A program made the position numbers and the translations under genes. From positions 318,398-382,397 of the forward strand of contig JACTAT010000002.1 in assembly GCA_014526335.1 (NCBI GenBank): a DNA stretch of 64,000 bases, read 5' to 3'. The first letter of the stretch is position 1. Every line of letters starts with the position of its first letter. Positions 20,626-30,324 of the stretch are shown here, in pieces. The notes under the pieces were generated by a model. It did no database searches. It had not been told where the DNA came from and saw only the letters and a list, made by a program, of their open reading frames with translations. The DNA is from Chrysaora quinquecirrha. Taxonomy: Eukaryota; Cnidaria; Scyphozoa; Semaeostomeae; Pelagiidae.

Positions 20626-21235
20626 GAATGTTTATTATTGTGGGGGAATGGTGTAGGTTGGCATTAATGGTTGTCTGGTGGATTTAGGGGGAAGTAAGAC
20701 CAGTTGCCCCTTCGTTGTCGGTCTGAAATCAGGTCCCCCCATTCCTTGCAAAGATTGCAAAGCAAGTGTACGTGCCTAGTCTATCTAATTTTGTACGACC
20801 TTTCATGTACATGCAATTTTTTTTTCCATAACTGCTACTGCAACAAATATTTAGGGGCATTCTGTATGATGTCATCCTCACCAATCGTTAAAGGGTTGCA
20901 AGCATGCAACAATTTACTGGCTTCAGACCTGCTCACAAACTGGTAACAAATATTCAAATCAAATGTGAATGAGTTTCTGGCCCATAAAAGAGATGGTTTG
21001 GAAGGAATCATCAAATGTTAGATCATCCAGGCTGCATTCCGTGCACAATATGCCAAAGATCTCAGACATTGAAGATTGCTCTATTGCTAAATATTTTGCA
21101 TGTTTAGTATCATGGCCTATACATGGAATGCTATGGGTCATTAGGTTGAGCAGTTTTTCTTGTCTGCATCTTACCATAAAGTTGAATTCTTTTGTCTTTT
21201 CTAATAAATAATACTACATGTTTTTTCTTTGTCAG

Positions 21236-21314
21236 AGATTGTGCTGCAGATCCAACTTGTGTCTTCTGTCATGACTGCTTCAGTAAAAGTGAACATGTCA
21301 ATCACAGATACAGG
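21236..21314 (+). CDS. UBR1/UBR2: UBR gene exon 2 (UBR box)
   Basis: [20 protein letters not shown] then VNHRYR. Acceptor ttgtcag, donor gtaaga, phase restored from exon 1. Confidence 0.92.
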
Positions 21315-21389
21315 GTAAGATATTGATATTTAGCTTTGTACTAGAGAAATATTCTTCTAGAGAACAAAAAAAACAAGAACAAATTAAGA

Positions 21390-21485
21390 CCTCCACCTTG
21401 GCTGTGATGCTACCCTGGCCACACTGAGCTCCTGACACCACTAGTCTTATGGATGACACCACAAAGACAGCACAAGGGAAGAAAA
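21390..21485 (-). mobile_element. SINE family 2 fragment (inverted)
   Basis: On the minus strand it reads like the 3' portion of the copy at 14905-15190 (gtggtgtcaggagctcagtg ... agggtagcatcacagcc). Confidence 0.5.
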
Positions 21486-21760
21486 TGTGATGAAACTTTC
21501 ATTAAGCCCCTCTTTTAAATAAAATTTGAAAAACCCCCCTTCTCTATTAAGCCCCCTTATTTTTGCCACTGAACGTTTTAGTAGTAAGGGTACAAAATTG
21601 AATGCTAAATTCTATGATAATATTTTTGATTTCCCAAACTTGTGTCTTTTATAGCTACTAATTACTACTACTTTAAGCTACAAATTTGATATGAGTTGAA
21701 ACATTCAAAACATTCTGAAATAATTTGATGCTCTTTTTGGAATGTTTTTTTTTGTTTCAG

Positions 21761-21874
21761 ATGCATGCTTCTGGTGGAAATGGTGGTTACTGTGATTGTG
21801 GAGATGTTGAAGCTTGGAAAAGAGATCCATCTTGTAAAATTCATAGTAAGGGCAGCAATTTAGATTCAGACATT
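21761..21874 (+). CDS. UBR1/UBR2: UBR gene exon 3 (UBR box)
   Basis: 38 codons: MHASGGNGGYCDCGDVEAWK then RDPSCKIHS. Holds the 'GG.CDCGD.EAWK' motif of the zinc-binding UBR box. Donor gtaagt. Confidence 0.93.
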
Positions 21875-22204
21875 GTAAGTAAATTTTAACATATTTTTTT
21901 CTCTTTTTCTCCAAGATGCAAGAAGTCATCAGTTTTTTAGCAATCTTGATTAGGAATAATGAACATTTTTATGTTACTGTTCTTTGAATGAAAAAATCTA
22001 GATAAAGATCAATTTTTTCTATAATTTGTCAGAGTTTATCTCTTTATCATATTGTTTTATATTGTCAGAAATTTTGTCCGAAATTTGTCCCAAATTGAAA
22101 GTTTTACGTCTGAAATTTTTGGGAGTTAATGTAGCTCATAAAAAAGAATGAAGAGACCATTGATTTTAGGTTATTGTATTACTTTGTGGTTTTTGAAAAA
22201 CATT

Positions 22205-22481
22205 TGACTTGATTTTGTTTTTTCCACAAGTGGCATACCACAATAGATGGGATTCGAACCTGGACTGCATGATCAGAGAGCCAATGACGTTTCCACTGAG
22301 CTATGTATAGAGCTCAATGAAATCGCCGAGTAACTCTCTTGAGCTCTATAGCTCAGTGGAAACGTCGTTGGCTCTCTGGTCATGCAGTCCAGGTTCGAAT
22401 CCCATCTATTGTGGTATGCCACTTGTGGAAAAATCTATCCTAGTGTTCGCCATTCATGACAAATATGACTTGATTTTGTTT
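22205..22481. mobile_element. SINE family 1, inverted pair inside one target duplication
   Basis: A minus-strand copy (about 22231-22341) and a plus-strand copy (about 22342-22464) lie back to back. Both have the tRNA-like A box (tagctcagtgg) and B box (aggttcgaatccc). The pair is flanked by an identical 16-base direct repeat, tgacttgattttgttt, at 22205-22220 and 22466-22481, as expected of a single LINE-type integration event. The right repeat is part of the polypyrimidine tract of UBR exon 4. Confidence 0.8.
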
Positions 22482-22489
22482 CATTCTAG

Positions 22490-22617
22490 AATCCTAAGGA
22501 TGTACTTCCAACAGAAATTGTTGAAAAAGCCACCTTCATGTACAGAGAGTTACTTCAATATTGTGTAGACTTGCTTCTTTGGGCAGATAATGATATCCTG
22601 CCAGAAGAACTATTCTC
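22490..22617 (+). CDS. UBR1/UBR2: UBR gene exon 4, truncated by the DIRS element
   Basis: Reads NPKDVLPTEIVEKATFMYRE, then LLQYCVDLLLWADNDILPEE, L, F, and continues without a donor straight into the DIRS left terminus at about 22618. A SINE pair ends 8 bases before its acceptor. Confidence 0.82.
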
Positions 22618-22776
22618 TTTAAATTGCATTTCCCATTACTCCATGACGCCACAAGATGCAGTTTGCCATGCAAACACCCACGTGACAGCATTTTTCACCA
22701 TATAGCCTCATTTTGATTAAGCCTCGTTTTCATGTTGCCTATAAAGCGGCGCCACGCCCCAGCATCAGTGTCATTT
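22618..22776 (+). repeat. DIRS left inverted terminal repeat
   Basis: Starts tttaaattgcatttcccatt. Bases 22642-22776 are the reverse complement of 27018-27152 with about one indel; the outer 24 bases differ from the right end but recur in the internal complementary region. Confidence 0.92.
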
Positions 22777-22907
22777 TAAATTTGCTCGCTCTGCACCGCA
22801 CGTGTATGATGCAAAAACCCTGCAAGAAGAAATTGTAGAAATTTTGGTTCTTCTTCTGACGAGAGTTCTTTTCACGGCTTTGAAATTGAGGAGCGAAGGA
22901 CGAACAA

Positions 22908-23914
22908 ATGGCTACTCCAACAGCCGAGGATGCTGCAAAATCTACTGGATTTGAGGAGAGACTTTCAAAATGGAGAAAATGCTTGCGTGCATTGCTGCAC
23001 GTTTCGAAGACAGCGACAAACCTGTGAAGGAAGATGGGCGTGAACCCCGTTTTGGCGAATCTCACGATGGCAATGCAGACCATCCTGAAGACGACCAAGA
23101 AAGCCCAAATACAGCCAAAAGAAGCACTCCTACCTCGTTAGGAGATGAAGAACCCTGGCAAAGCGACCACGAAGGGATGAGGCTGATAACGGTGTGTTTT
23201 CAAACCACCGTCACAGGTAGAAGACAATAAATTTAGCATTGACCCAAAGATTGAAGGCTATGCTTTACCTTATTTCTTCAAGCAATTGTCGCAGGAGGAT
23301 TTTAAAGAAATGTCGAAAGACATAGGCATTCCCGGGAATGACCTTTTTAAACCTCCAAAAATTAATGACTCCATATTGAGAAATGCCCAAATTAAAGACT
23401 TCAAAGGCATGAACGAGGGTGATGCTATCCTCATGGGCATTCAGTCTCGAATCCTCAGTGCTGTTTTCCCTCTTATGAAAATATGGGATGATTTGTTGAA
23501 TGACAATGATCTTTCTGAAGAAGACGCACTTATTGCCATTCAAAAAGCCATTGTTCTAAGCGGAGCTGCTTTTTCCTCGCTCAGTTCCTTCAGACGCTTC
23601 CGTTTCAAAAAGTTTCTCAAGGCTGATTATGCTCCGTTATTAAAAAACATCGCACAGGAAGGAAAACCTTCAGCGTTGCTATTTGGAGATGATTTATCAG
23701 AGAAAATTAAAAGATGTCGGAAGAGAACAAACTTCTCAAAACTGTTGCTACAGAAAAATCTAACAGCAATACATCTCAATCTCAAAAGAAGGGTCAACGC
23801 CCTTTCTTCAAGGGAAGAAGGCAAAATTTCAAAGGCAAGTTTTCCAACCAGAAATTTCGCAATAATACGAAACCTCAGGCTGATTCAAATACCAAACAGT
23901 CAAAAAACTCGTAG
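22908..23914 (+). pseudogene. DIRS ORF1 (gag-like), frameshifted
   Basis: Starts MATPTAEDAAKSTGFEERLS, continues in other frames with MEKMLACIAARFEDSDKPVK, then a 170-residue stretch containing GYALPYFFKQLSQEDFKEMS and DAILMGIQSRILSAVFPLMK, and ends in a basic glutamine/asparagine-rich tail (RRQNFKGKFSNQKF). Three frame changes near 22967, 23205 and 23711. The basic tail suggests nucleic-acid binding; no zinc knuckle is seen. Confidence 0.8.
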
Positions 23915-23929
23915 GTTGTCCTTCCACTG

Positions 23930-25979
23930 CTGGGAGGACTAAACTTTTTGTAAATAATTGGAAAGCATTGACTAAAGATAAAGATATTTTAGAAACCATT
24001 GAAGGCCTTCGAATTCCATTTGTCAAAAGACCCATTCAGAAGTTTATACCAGAAACTATTGCTAAATCTTCAGCCGAATTTGATGTTTTGAACTCTGAAA
24101 TAAGTACATTGATCAAGAAAGGGCTGTCGAAGAAATTAATCCAGAACATGGAAAATTTTTTAGTAGATTGTTTACTATTCCAAAGAGTTCTGGGGGTCTT
24201 AGACCCATAATTAATTTGCGCCCATTAAATCAGTTCGTAAAGATTGACACTTTCAAAATGGAGGGTTTGAAAGATTTAAAATTGTTGGTATCAAAAGGTG
24301 ATTATTTCACGAAAATCGATTTGACTGATGCATACCTAACAGTTCCTATTGCCAAGGCATACCAAAAGTACCTTGCATTTTCTTTCAACGGAAGATCTTT
24401 CTGTTTTACAGTATTACCGTTTGGCTTGAATATAGCGCCAGAGAGATTTACAAGGATTTTCAAACCGGTACTTTCATATTTAAGACAGCAGGCTATCAAG
24501 GTATTGATATGGCTGGATGATATTCTCATTATCTCTAACAATAAAATGAAAGTGCTGCTCATGCTAAGGAAGTCGTCAATTTGCTCGAGGGCTTAGGTTT
24601 TTAGTCAACATGAAAAATCAGCCCTTGTACCATCTCAACGAATAATGTACTTAGGGATGGTTCTAGATTCAGTGCAACATACACTAGAGCTTCCTAGGGA
24701 AAAGATTTTACATATTAAGAGCCTATCTCAAGATTTGCTGTCTTCGTCCCTAGTAACACTACGTCAACTAGCTCGGTTTTTAGGCACCTGCTCAGCAACA
24801 CGGCATGGAGTTCTCGAGGCACCTCTTCATATTCGAAACATACAAAGAGACCTTAATCGTCAATTGCATCTGCAATCATCAAGGTTTCCAAGAGGCTTGC
24901 CATGTAAGGTCTCGTATGGAGTAAAACTTTCTCTGTCTCCTTCTTCCAGGGAAGAAATTCTTTGGTGGCGAGATTCTCTAGAGCTGTGCAATCCAAGACC
25001 TATCACTTTCCCTCCTGTGGACATCATCATTCACTCGGATGCTTCGAACAAAGGTTGGGGGGGCCACCTCGATCATCTTCAGGTTCGAGGCACGTGGTCC
25101 AGGGAGCAAGAGAGTCTTCATATAAACGTAAAAGAGCTTTTAGCCGCGTTTCTAACTCTCAAGTCTTTTTTGCCAGCTCAAAGGTGTCTCCATGTTCAGC
25201 TTTGCATGGACAACAAGACTGCTGTGACATATGTCAACAAAATGGGAGGCACGAGATCTCCAGTGCTGTGTCAACTAGCTGTAGACATGTGGAAATGGTG
25301 CCAGGAAAGAAAGATACATCTTTCCGCAATTTTCATACCGGGAGTACAGAACGTCGAAGCAGACCGTTTATCAAGAGAAGTCTCAATAAGCACAGAGTTG
25401 CATCTGAATTCAAAAGTGTTTCGCCAGATTGTGGCAGTTTATGGAATGCCAGAGGTGGACCTGTTTGCGACAGCAGTGAACAAGCAAGTAAGTCGTTATA
25501 TTACTTGGATACCAGATCCTCTAGCTCTTGCAACGGATGCACTGACACAGGATTGGGGTCAGTTTCAACTCAGTTATCTATTTCCCCCAATGAATCTAAT
25601 TTCGAAATGCTTGCTAAAGATAAGGGACGAGAAAGCGAAGGCAATTCTTGTAACTCCTGTATGGAAATCGAGACCATGGTACCCAGTTCTACTGACCATG
25701 TTGAGAGACAGACCTCTGTTACTTCCTCCGTATCGGGATTTGGTGGCTGTTCCACAGGGTCATCAAGCTCCAAGATTTCTAACGAAGGACAGTCACCTTC
25801 GATTAGCCGCATGGCCTGTTTCAGGCGATCCTTTGACTTGCAGCAAGTTCCAGAAAGGGTGTCCAAAATACTATCCTCATCATGGCGGAAAAGCACAGAA
25901 GCTCATTACTCCTCATCGTGGAGATATTTCTGTAGCTGGTGTGACACAAAACAGGAAGATCCAGTTTCTTGTCCTCTAA
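23930..25979 (+). pseudogene. DIRS reverse transcriptase and RNase H, frameshifted
   Basis: Reverse transcriptase blocks: IPKSSGGLRPIINLRPLNQF, the motif A region TKIDLTDAYLTVPI, FTVLPFGLNIAP, and the catalytic box IWLDDILII (WLDD instead of the more usual YxDD). The RNase H part has the four acidic sites in order: HSDAS, ELLAAF, CMDNKTAV and EADRLSRE. Frame changes near 24130, 24545 and 24610; from 24645 to 25979 the frame is open for 444 codons. No methyltransferase domain seen. Confidence 0.92.
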
Positions 25980-26823
25980 CTGTTATTATGGATTTCTTAG
26001 CACATTTATATTATGACAAAGGTCTTCAGTACCGGTCCATTAATGTATATAGAAGTACTATTTCTGTGACTCACGTTGTGGTTGATGGAATTCCTGTTGG
26101 TTCTCATCCTCTTATAAAGCGCTTTATGAAGGGTGTGTTTGAGTTACGTCCACCACAGCCCAAGTATCGCGAAACTTGGAATGTTTCTGTTGTGTTGGAG
26201 TATTTGAAGTCACAGTATCCTTTGGATGGACTTACCCTTAAAGATTTGTCGTTCAAACTTTTAGCGCTTCTGGCTCTTACGTCCTTTGAAAGGGCAAACT
26301 CGTTACATAAGTTGGATTTAAATTATCGAGTGTACAAGCATGATGGAGTTCTGTTCTCCATTCCACTTCTTACGAAAACATCTCGACCAAATAAGTCCAA
26401 AAAAGAAATTTTTATTCCTGGATTCTCAGAGGATACAAGTCTTTGTGTCGTTACTCATTTAATTCATTATGAAAGGATGACTCTAGAATTCAGAGACAAC
26501 AATTCTTCGAACAATTTGTTATTTTGTCAGTTAATAAACCACACAAACCAGTTTCATCATCAACTCTGAGTAGATGGTTAAAATGCATTCTTCAAAAAGC
26601 AGGGATAGACATATCATCATTTCAAGGACATTCCTTCCGTTCAGCATCTTCATCAGCAGCTGCTTCTAATGGTGCCTCGATTGCAGATATACTTCGAGTC
26701 GGAGATTGGTCTTCTGAATCGACATTTCTACGATTCTACAATCGTCCATCGCCTACAGCAATGGTAGCCAAGAAGGTTTTGTCTGTTGGTGGTACATCTG
26801 CATCTTGTGGCGTCATGGAGTAA
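25840..26823 (+). pseudogene. DIRS tyrosine recombinase, one frameshift
   Basis: The reading frame overlaps the end of the RNase H frame. N-terminal SAM-like region (SSSWRKSTEAHYSSSWRYFC), then the catalytic residues: first arginine in SFERANSLHKLDL, HxxR as GHSFRSA, and the nucleophile in FLRFYNRP. A frame change near 26525, at a run of T, separates the first arginine from the HxxR box. The stop at 26821 lies inside the internal complementary region. Confidence 0.92.
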
Positions 26824-26909
26824 TGGGAAATGCAATTTAAAAATTGTACAAGGGTACTTGTACCTGCAGTGCAATTGTAATTGTATTTCCCATACGACAT
26901 GACGCCACA
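26798..26909 (+). repeat. DIRS internal complementary region
   Basis: 112 bases. The first half (ctgcatcttgtggcgtcatg to gcaatttaaa) is the reverse complement of the element's left end; the second half (aaattgtacaagggtacttg to gacgccaca) is the reverse complement of its right end. The halves meet at the palindrome aatttaaa. This is the template that joins the two ends during DIRS circle formation. Confidence 0.93.
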
Positions 26910-27017
26910 CCCTCCCATTTTGGGGTATTTATGATGCTCTTCAGTTGTCTTTACAGGTTCCCGCCCTATAGTTGCAGCAAACCTTCTTGGATTGTAGCTG
27001 TCTAGCTCACAAATTCC

Positions 27018-27218
27018 AAATGACACTGATGCTGGGGCGTGGCGCCGCTTTATAGGCAACATGAAAACGAGGCTTAATCAAAATGAGGCTATATGGTGAA
27101 AAAATGCTGTCACGTGGGTGTTTGCATGGCAAACTGCATCTTGTGGCGTCATGTCGTATGGGAAATACAATTACAATTGCACTGCAGGTACAAGTACCCT
27201 TGTACAATTTTTAAATTT
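27018..27218 (+). repeat. DIRS right inverted terminal repeat
   Basis: Inner part is the inverted copy of the left terminus; the outer ~60 bases (caattacaattgcactgcag to ttttaaattt) are unique to this end and to the internal complementary region. Confidence 0.92.
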
Positions 27219-27345
27219 CGCCTTAGTTCATTGTTTCGGTCTGTTTCTGACTTCCATACTCTGAGGAGTGTCAGACGAAAAAAGCTTTTAAGTGTGCCCG
27301 AAAATGTTTCCGCTGTTTATCGCAATTTAGCAGTTACAGTTCAAC
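27219..27345 (+). repeat. Penelope-like 3'-end fragment adjoining the DIRS
   Basis: Begins cgccttagttcattgtttcg and runs through gtcagacgaaaaaagctttt to gtttccgctgtttatcgcaa, matching 27820-27925 and 50235-50340. Its left part is missing, replaced by the DIRS and the truncated UBR exon. Confidence 0.65.
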
Positions 27346-27484
27346 TAATTAGTGTTCCTTCTAGTTCTATCTTATTGTAGGTCGACATGAGCCCCATGAG
27401 CCTGGCTTTGCAGGACCTGTTGTAGGCTTTACAGCCCTTTTTAACTTGTTACCGTTAAGTATATAACATAATAACTGTTTTCAG

Positions 27485-27562
27485 GTTATCCGGACATTGC
27501 AACAAGCTGTTCATTGTGACAAATCAGAGGCAATCCGTTATGCTACTATCGTTGATAAAGAG
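27485..27562 (+). CDS. UBR1/UBR2: UBR gene exon after the DIRS element
   Basis: 26 codons: VIRTLQQAVHCDKSEAIRYA then TIVDKE; matches the 'VI.TLQ.AV.C...EAI..AT.VD' helix of UBR1/2. Acceptor ttttcag, donor gtaatt. Confidence 0.85.
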
Positions 27563-27639
27563 GTAATTCAGACATTCTCTAAATTTTCTCTTGGCGAAGC
27601 CAAATTGAAGTATAATGATTGATGCAAATTTCTTTTCAA

Positions 27640-27925
27640 AGTTTTTCTTCAGTCGCAAAAGAGATGTCACATGCGTATTCGTTTTCTGACTGGGACACTT
27701 CGATTGGTTCTGTTAGTCTTCCTGCTGCACCCTGCAAGTTGATTGGCGTTGAAAACAAAATGCAAATTTGGCTTCACTTTCTGATTGATGGAATTCGATC
27801 CGCATCTGAGTTTATATTCCGCCTTAGTCAATTTTTCGGCCTGTTTCCGACGTTTTATACTTTGAGAGGAGTGTCAAACCAAGAAAGCTTTTAAATATGT
27901 TTCCACTTTTTATCGCAATTATGAA
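27640..27925 (+). repeat. Penelope-like 3'-end fragment
   Basis: Contains the 'ttgattggcgttgaaaacaa', 'gatccgcatctgag' and 'gaggagtgtcaaaccaagaaag' blocks in the same order as the element at 49740-50340. Lies in the intron between the last two UBR exons. Confidence 0.6.
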
Positions 27926-27978
27926 ATTTTGCTCAATTCAAAGACTATTAGCCTGATGTGTTCTGTTTTCTCATATAG

Positions 27979-28041
27979 GGACGATCTCTTATTTTCACTG
28001 GCTCCAAAGAATCTTGCGAGACTGTTTGCAGAGTTGTTAAG
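27979..28041 (+). CDS. UBR1/UBR2: UBR gene last exon in the window
   Basis: 21 codons: GRSLIFTGSKESCETVCRVV then K, continuing 'VD..GR' of UBR proteins. Donor gtgagt; 188 bases before the assembly gap. Confidence 0.78.
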
Positions 28042-28229
28042 GTGAGTGATCGCTTAAGCAACAAGAACTCTTTAGCCAAACTCATCAATTCCCTTACTAG
28101 CAGACCCTGAGTAAAATATAAATTTAGTCTTTTTAGTGAAGTACGATTGAAAATATATTGTTATATATGTTATTAGGTTCTATCAATATATTTCTAGTCT
28201 TTCACCCAAGCTCTAGAATGCCTTGGGCT

Positions 28230-28729
28230 NNNNNNNNNNNNNNNNNNNNNNNNNNNNNNNNNNNNNNNNNNNNNNNNNNNNNNNNNNNNNNNNNNNNNNN
28301 NNNNNNNNNNNNNNNNNNNNNNNNNNNNNNNNNNNNNNNNNNNNNNNNNNNNNNNNNNNNNNNNNNNNNNNNNNNNNNNNNNNNNNNNNNNNNNNNNNNN
28401 NNNNNNNNNNNNNNNNNNNNNNNNNNNNNNNNNNNNNNNNNNNNNNNNNNNNNNNNNNNNNNNNNNNNNNNNNNNNNNNNNNNNNNNNNNNNNNNNNNNN
28501 NNNNNNNNNNNNNNNNNNNNNNNNNNNNNNNNNNNNNNNNNNNNNNNNNNNNNNNNNNNNNNNNNNNNNNNNNNNNNNNNNNNNNNNNNNNNNNNNNNNN
28601 NNNNNNNNNNNNNNNNNNNNNNNNNNNNNNNNNNNNNNNNNNNNNNNNNNNNNNNNNNNNNNNNNNNNNNNNNNNNNNNNNNNNNNNNNNNNNNNNNNNN
28701 NNNNNNNNNNNNNNNNNNNNNNNNNNNNN
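28230..28729. other. Assembly gap (500 N)
   Basis: Exactly 500 N, a conventional placeholder of unknown true size. It separates the UBR exons from everything to the right. Confidence 0.98.
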
Positions 28730-29412
28730 TAACTTGTTTTGATTAGTTTTAGTTTGTTTTGATTTGTTTGAATATGCTCAAGTTTGGTTTCATTTGTTTT
28801 AACTTGTTTTGATTTGTTTTGATTTGTTTTGAATTGTTTTGATTTGTTTTCATATGTTTTAATTTGTTTTATTTGTTTTGTTTTGATTTGTTTTGATTTG
28901 CTTTCATATGTTTTAATTTGTTTTAATTTGTTTTAGCTTGTTTTCATTTGTTTTAACTTGTTTTGATTTGTTTTAATTTGTTGTAGTTTGTTTTAATTTT
29001 TTTTAATTTGTTTTTACTTGTTTTGATTTTTTTGAATTTGTTCAAGTTTGTTTTAGTTTGTTTTAATATGTTTTAATTTGTTTTGATTTGGTTTGATTTT
29101 GTTGTAATATTGTTTTAATTTGTTTTAATTTGTTTTAATTTGTTTTAATTTATTTTAATTTGTTTCAATTTTTTAATCTGTTTTAATTTGTTTTAATTTG
29201 TTTGAATTTGTTTTGGTTTGTTTTGATTTGTTTTGATTTGTTGTAATTTGTTTTGATTTTGCAGTAATATGTTTTATTTGTTTTAATCTGTTTTAATATG
29301 TTTTTATTTGTCTCAATTTGTTCTAGATTGTTTTAATTTGTTTTAATATGCTTTAATTTGTTTTTGTTTGTTTAATCTGTTTTAATTTGTTTCAATTTGT
29401 TTCAATTTGGTG
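28730..29412. repeat. 10-bp tandem repeat (TTTTGATTTG-like)
   Basis: About 680 bp of ttttgatttg/ttttaatttg units, starting right at the gap edge. The array probably caused the assembly break. Confidence 0.93.
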
Positions 29413-30320
29413 ATGGTTTATGTGGGAAGAAGGGAAATCTCAAGAGAAAGAAAATCTGTTACTGATTCTTATCTTAATGTTTTTATAAAAGGGGGCATTT
29501 AAAAGAAGTAAAGTTGCAACTTAGTCTAGGTGAAAAGTTTCACTGTTTAGCAACGGTACTATTGATTGTATGCGAGTTCAAAGTTCCCAATTCTATAAAG
29601 GGTTTTAACCGTGAAAAGTGATTTGGGTAAAACGTTTCACTTACTAGTCCAACCTTAATAAAATCGTGAACTCTGAACCCTCATAAAATCAACAATACAA
29701 GCACTAAGATAGGCCTTGCGTTTACACACAATTTCGCACATACGATCCATTTCTGGTCCGCGAACCAACCTAATTTTGGAGAAGCGTTCTAGTTCAGATC
29801 TCATCTACTTTTGCATTGTGTAAAAAAAGTGGATCCGATCCAAAACTGGCTCTCCATGAAAATGTTATCATAAATTACCATAGAAATATTCGGTAACTAC
29901 GCATGCGTCAATTGCTAAACCTAAAAGTATATCGGATCCGTTCCTCGTGTGAACGGAAGGCCTATCCGTACCAAAACTAGAACTTCTGCATCCGATCCCC
30001 TTCAGAACCGATCCACTTTTTGTCATATTATATGTATAGAACAAAACAATAGCAAATGTTTTTTAAAGGTCTTATAGTTGTTTAGAGTTTATTAACACTG
30101 CATAATATATTTTTCGTCGTATGCTACCTTGTATGTTTGTTTCCCTGAAAAGGGGTTTTCTTAGCCTAGCTATGTATCCGAAAATTTTAATTCACAACTT
30201 TGAAAGTTGAGTTATATTTTTCTATTTTAATTATTAAAGCAAAGATTTTGTTAAATTTTGGCCCTTTATTGCTCTTTTTCTTCTTTCTTCCCGTTTCTAT
30301 TCATTGCGATTCATTGGTAT
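29413..30320. other. Intergenic stretch without a recognised gene
   Basis: No coding exon seen. Around 29730-30020 a sequence with repeated 'atccgatcc'/'ggatccg' motifs in both orientations looks like a decayed foldback element. Confidence 0.4.
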
Positions 30321-30324
30321 GTTC

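Larger units (their letters stand above)
22618..27218 (+). mobile_element. DIRS-type tyrosine-recombinase retrotransposon
   Basis: About 4.6 kb with the full DIRS layout: unequal inverted terminal repeats (22618-22776 and 27018-27218), a gag-like region (22908-23914), reverse transcriptase/RNase H (about 23930-25979), a tyrosine recombinase (about 25840-26823) and an internal complementary region (26798-26909) that copies both outer ends. No target duplication is seen, as expected for recombinase integration. At least seven small frameshifts interrupt the proteins, so it is not autonomous as read. Confidence 0.95.
19996..28041 (+). pseudogene. UBR1/UBR2: UBR1/UBR2-type N-recognin E3 ubiquitin ligase, N-terminal part, interrupted by a retrotransposon
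   Basis: Six plus-strand exons encode about 270 residues that match the N-terminus of UBR1/UBR2 ligases, which bind type-1 N-degrons through the UBR-box zinc finger and ubiquitinate the substrate. Exon 1 ends PSQLCGKVFEVGDPAYTC; exon 2 has [20 protein letters not shown]; exon 3 has GGYCDCGDVEAWKRDPSCKI, so all UBR-box cysteine motifs are present. The ATG at 19996 has an in-frame TAA 27 bases upstream. Exon 4 is cut at 22617 by a DIRS element, and the well conserved segment expected between exon 4 and the exon at 27485 is not found. Exons for the remaining ~1500 residues are not in the window. It may be a broken copy, a disrupted allele, or an assembly chimera. Confidence 0.85.

Noticed and set aside
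22342..22464. tRNA gene
   Set aside because: A and B boxes are present, but the sequence recurs many times with SINE tails and lacks a convincing acceptor stem.
24962..25830. Upstream half of the 535-codon frame overlapping the RNase H region
   Set aside because: It is the out-of-frame shadow of the RNase H reading; only the part from about 25840 is the recombinase.
28158..28742. Open frames across the first N run (and 57634-58539 across the second)
   Set aside because: They consist almost wholly of undetermined bases.
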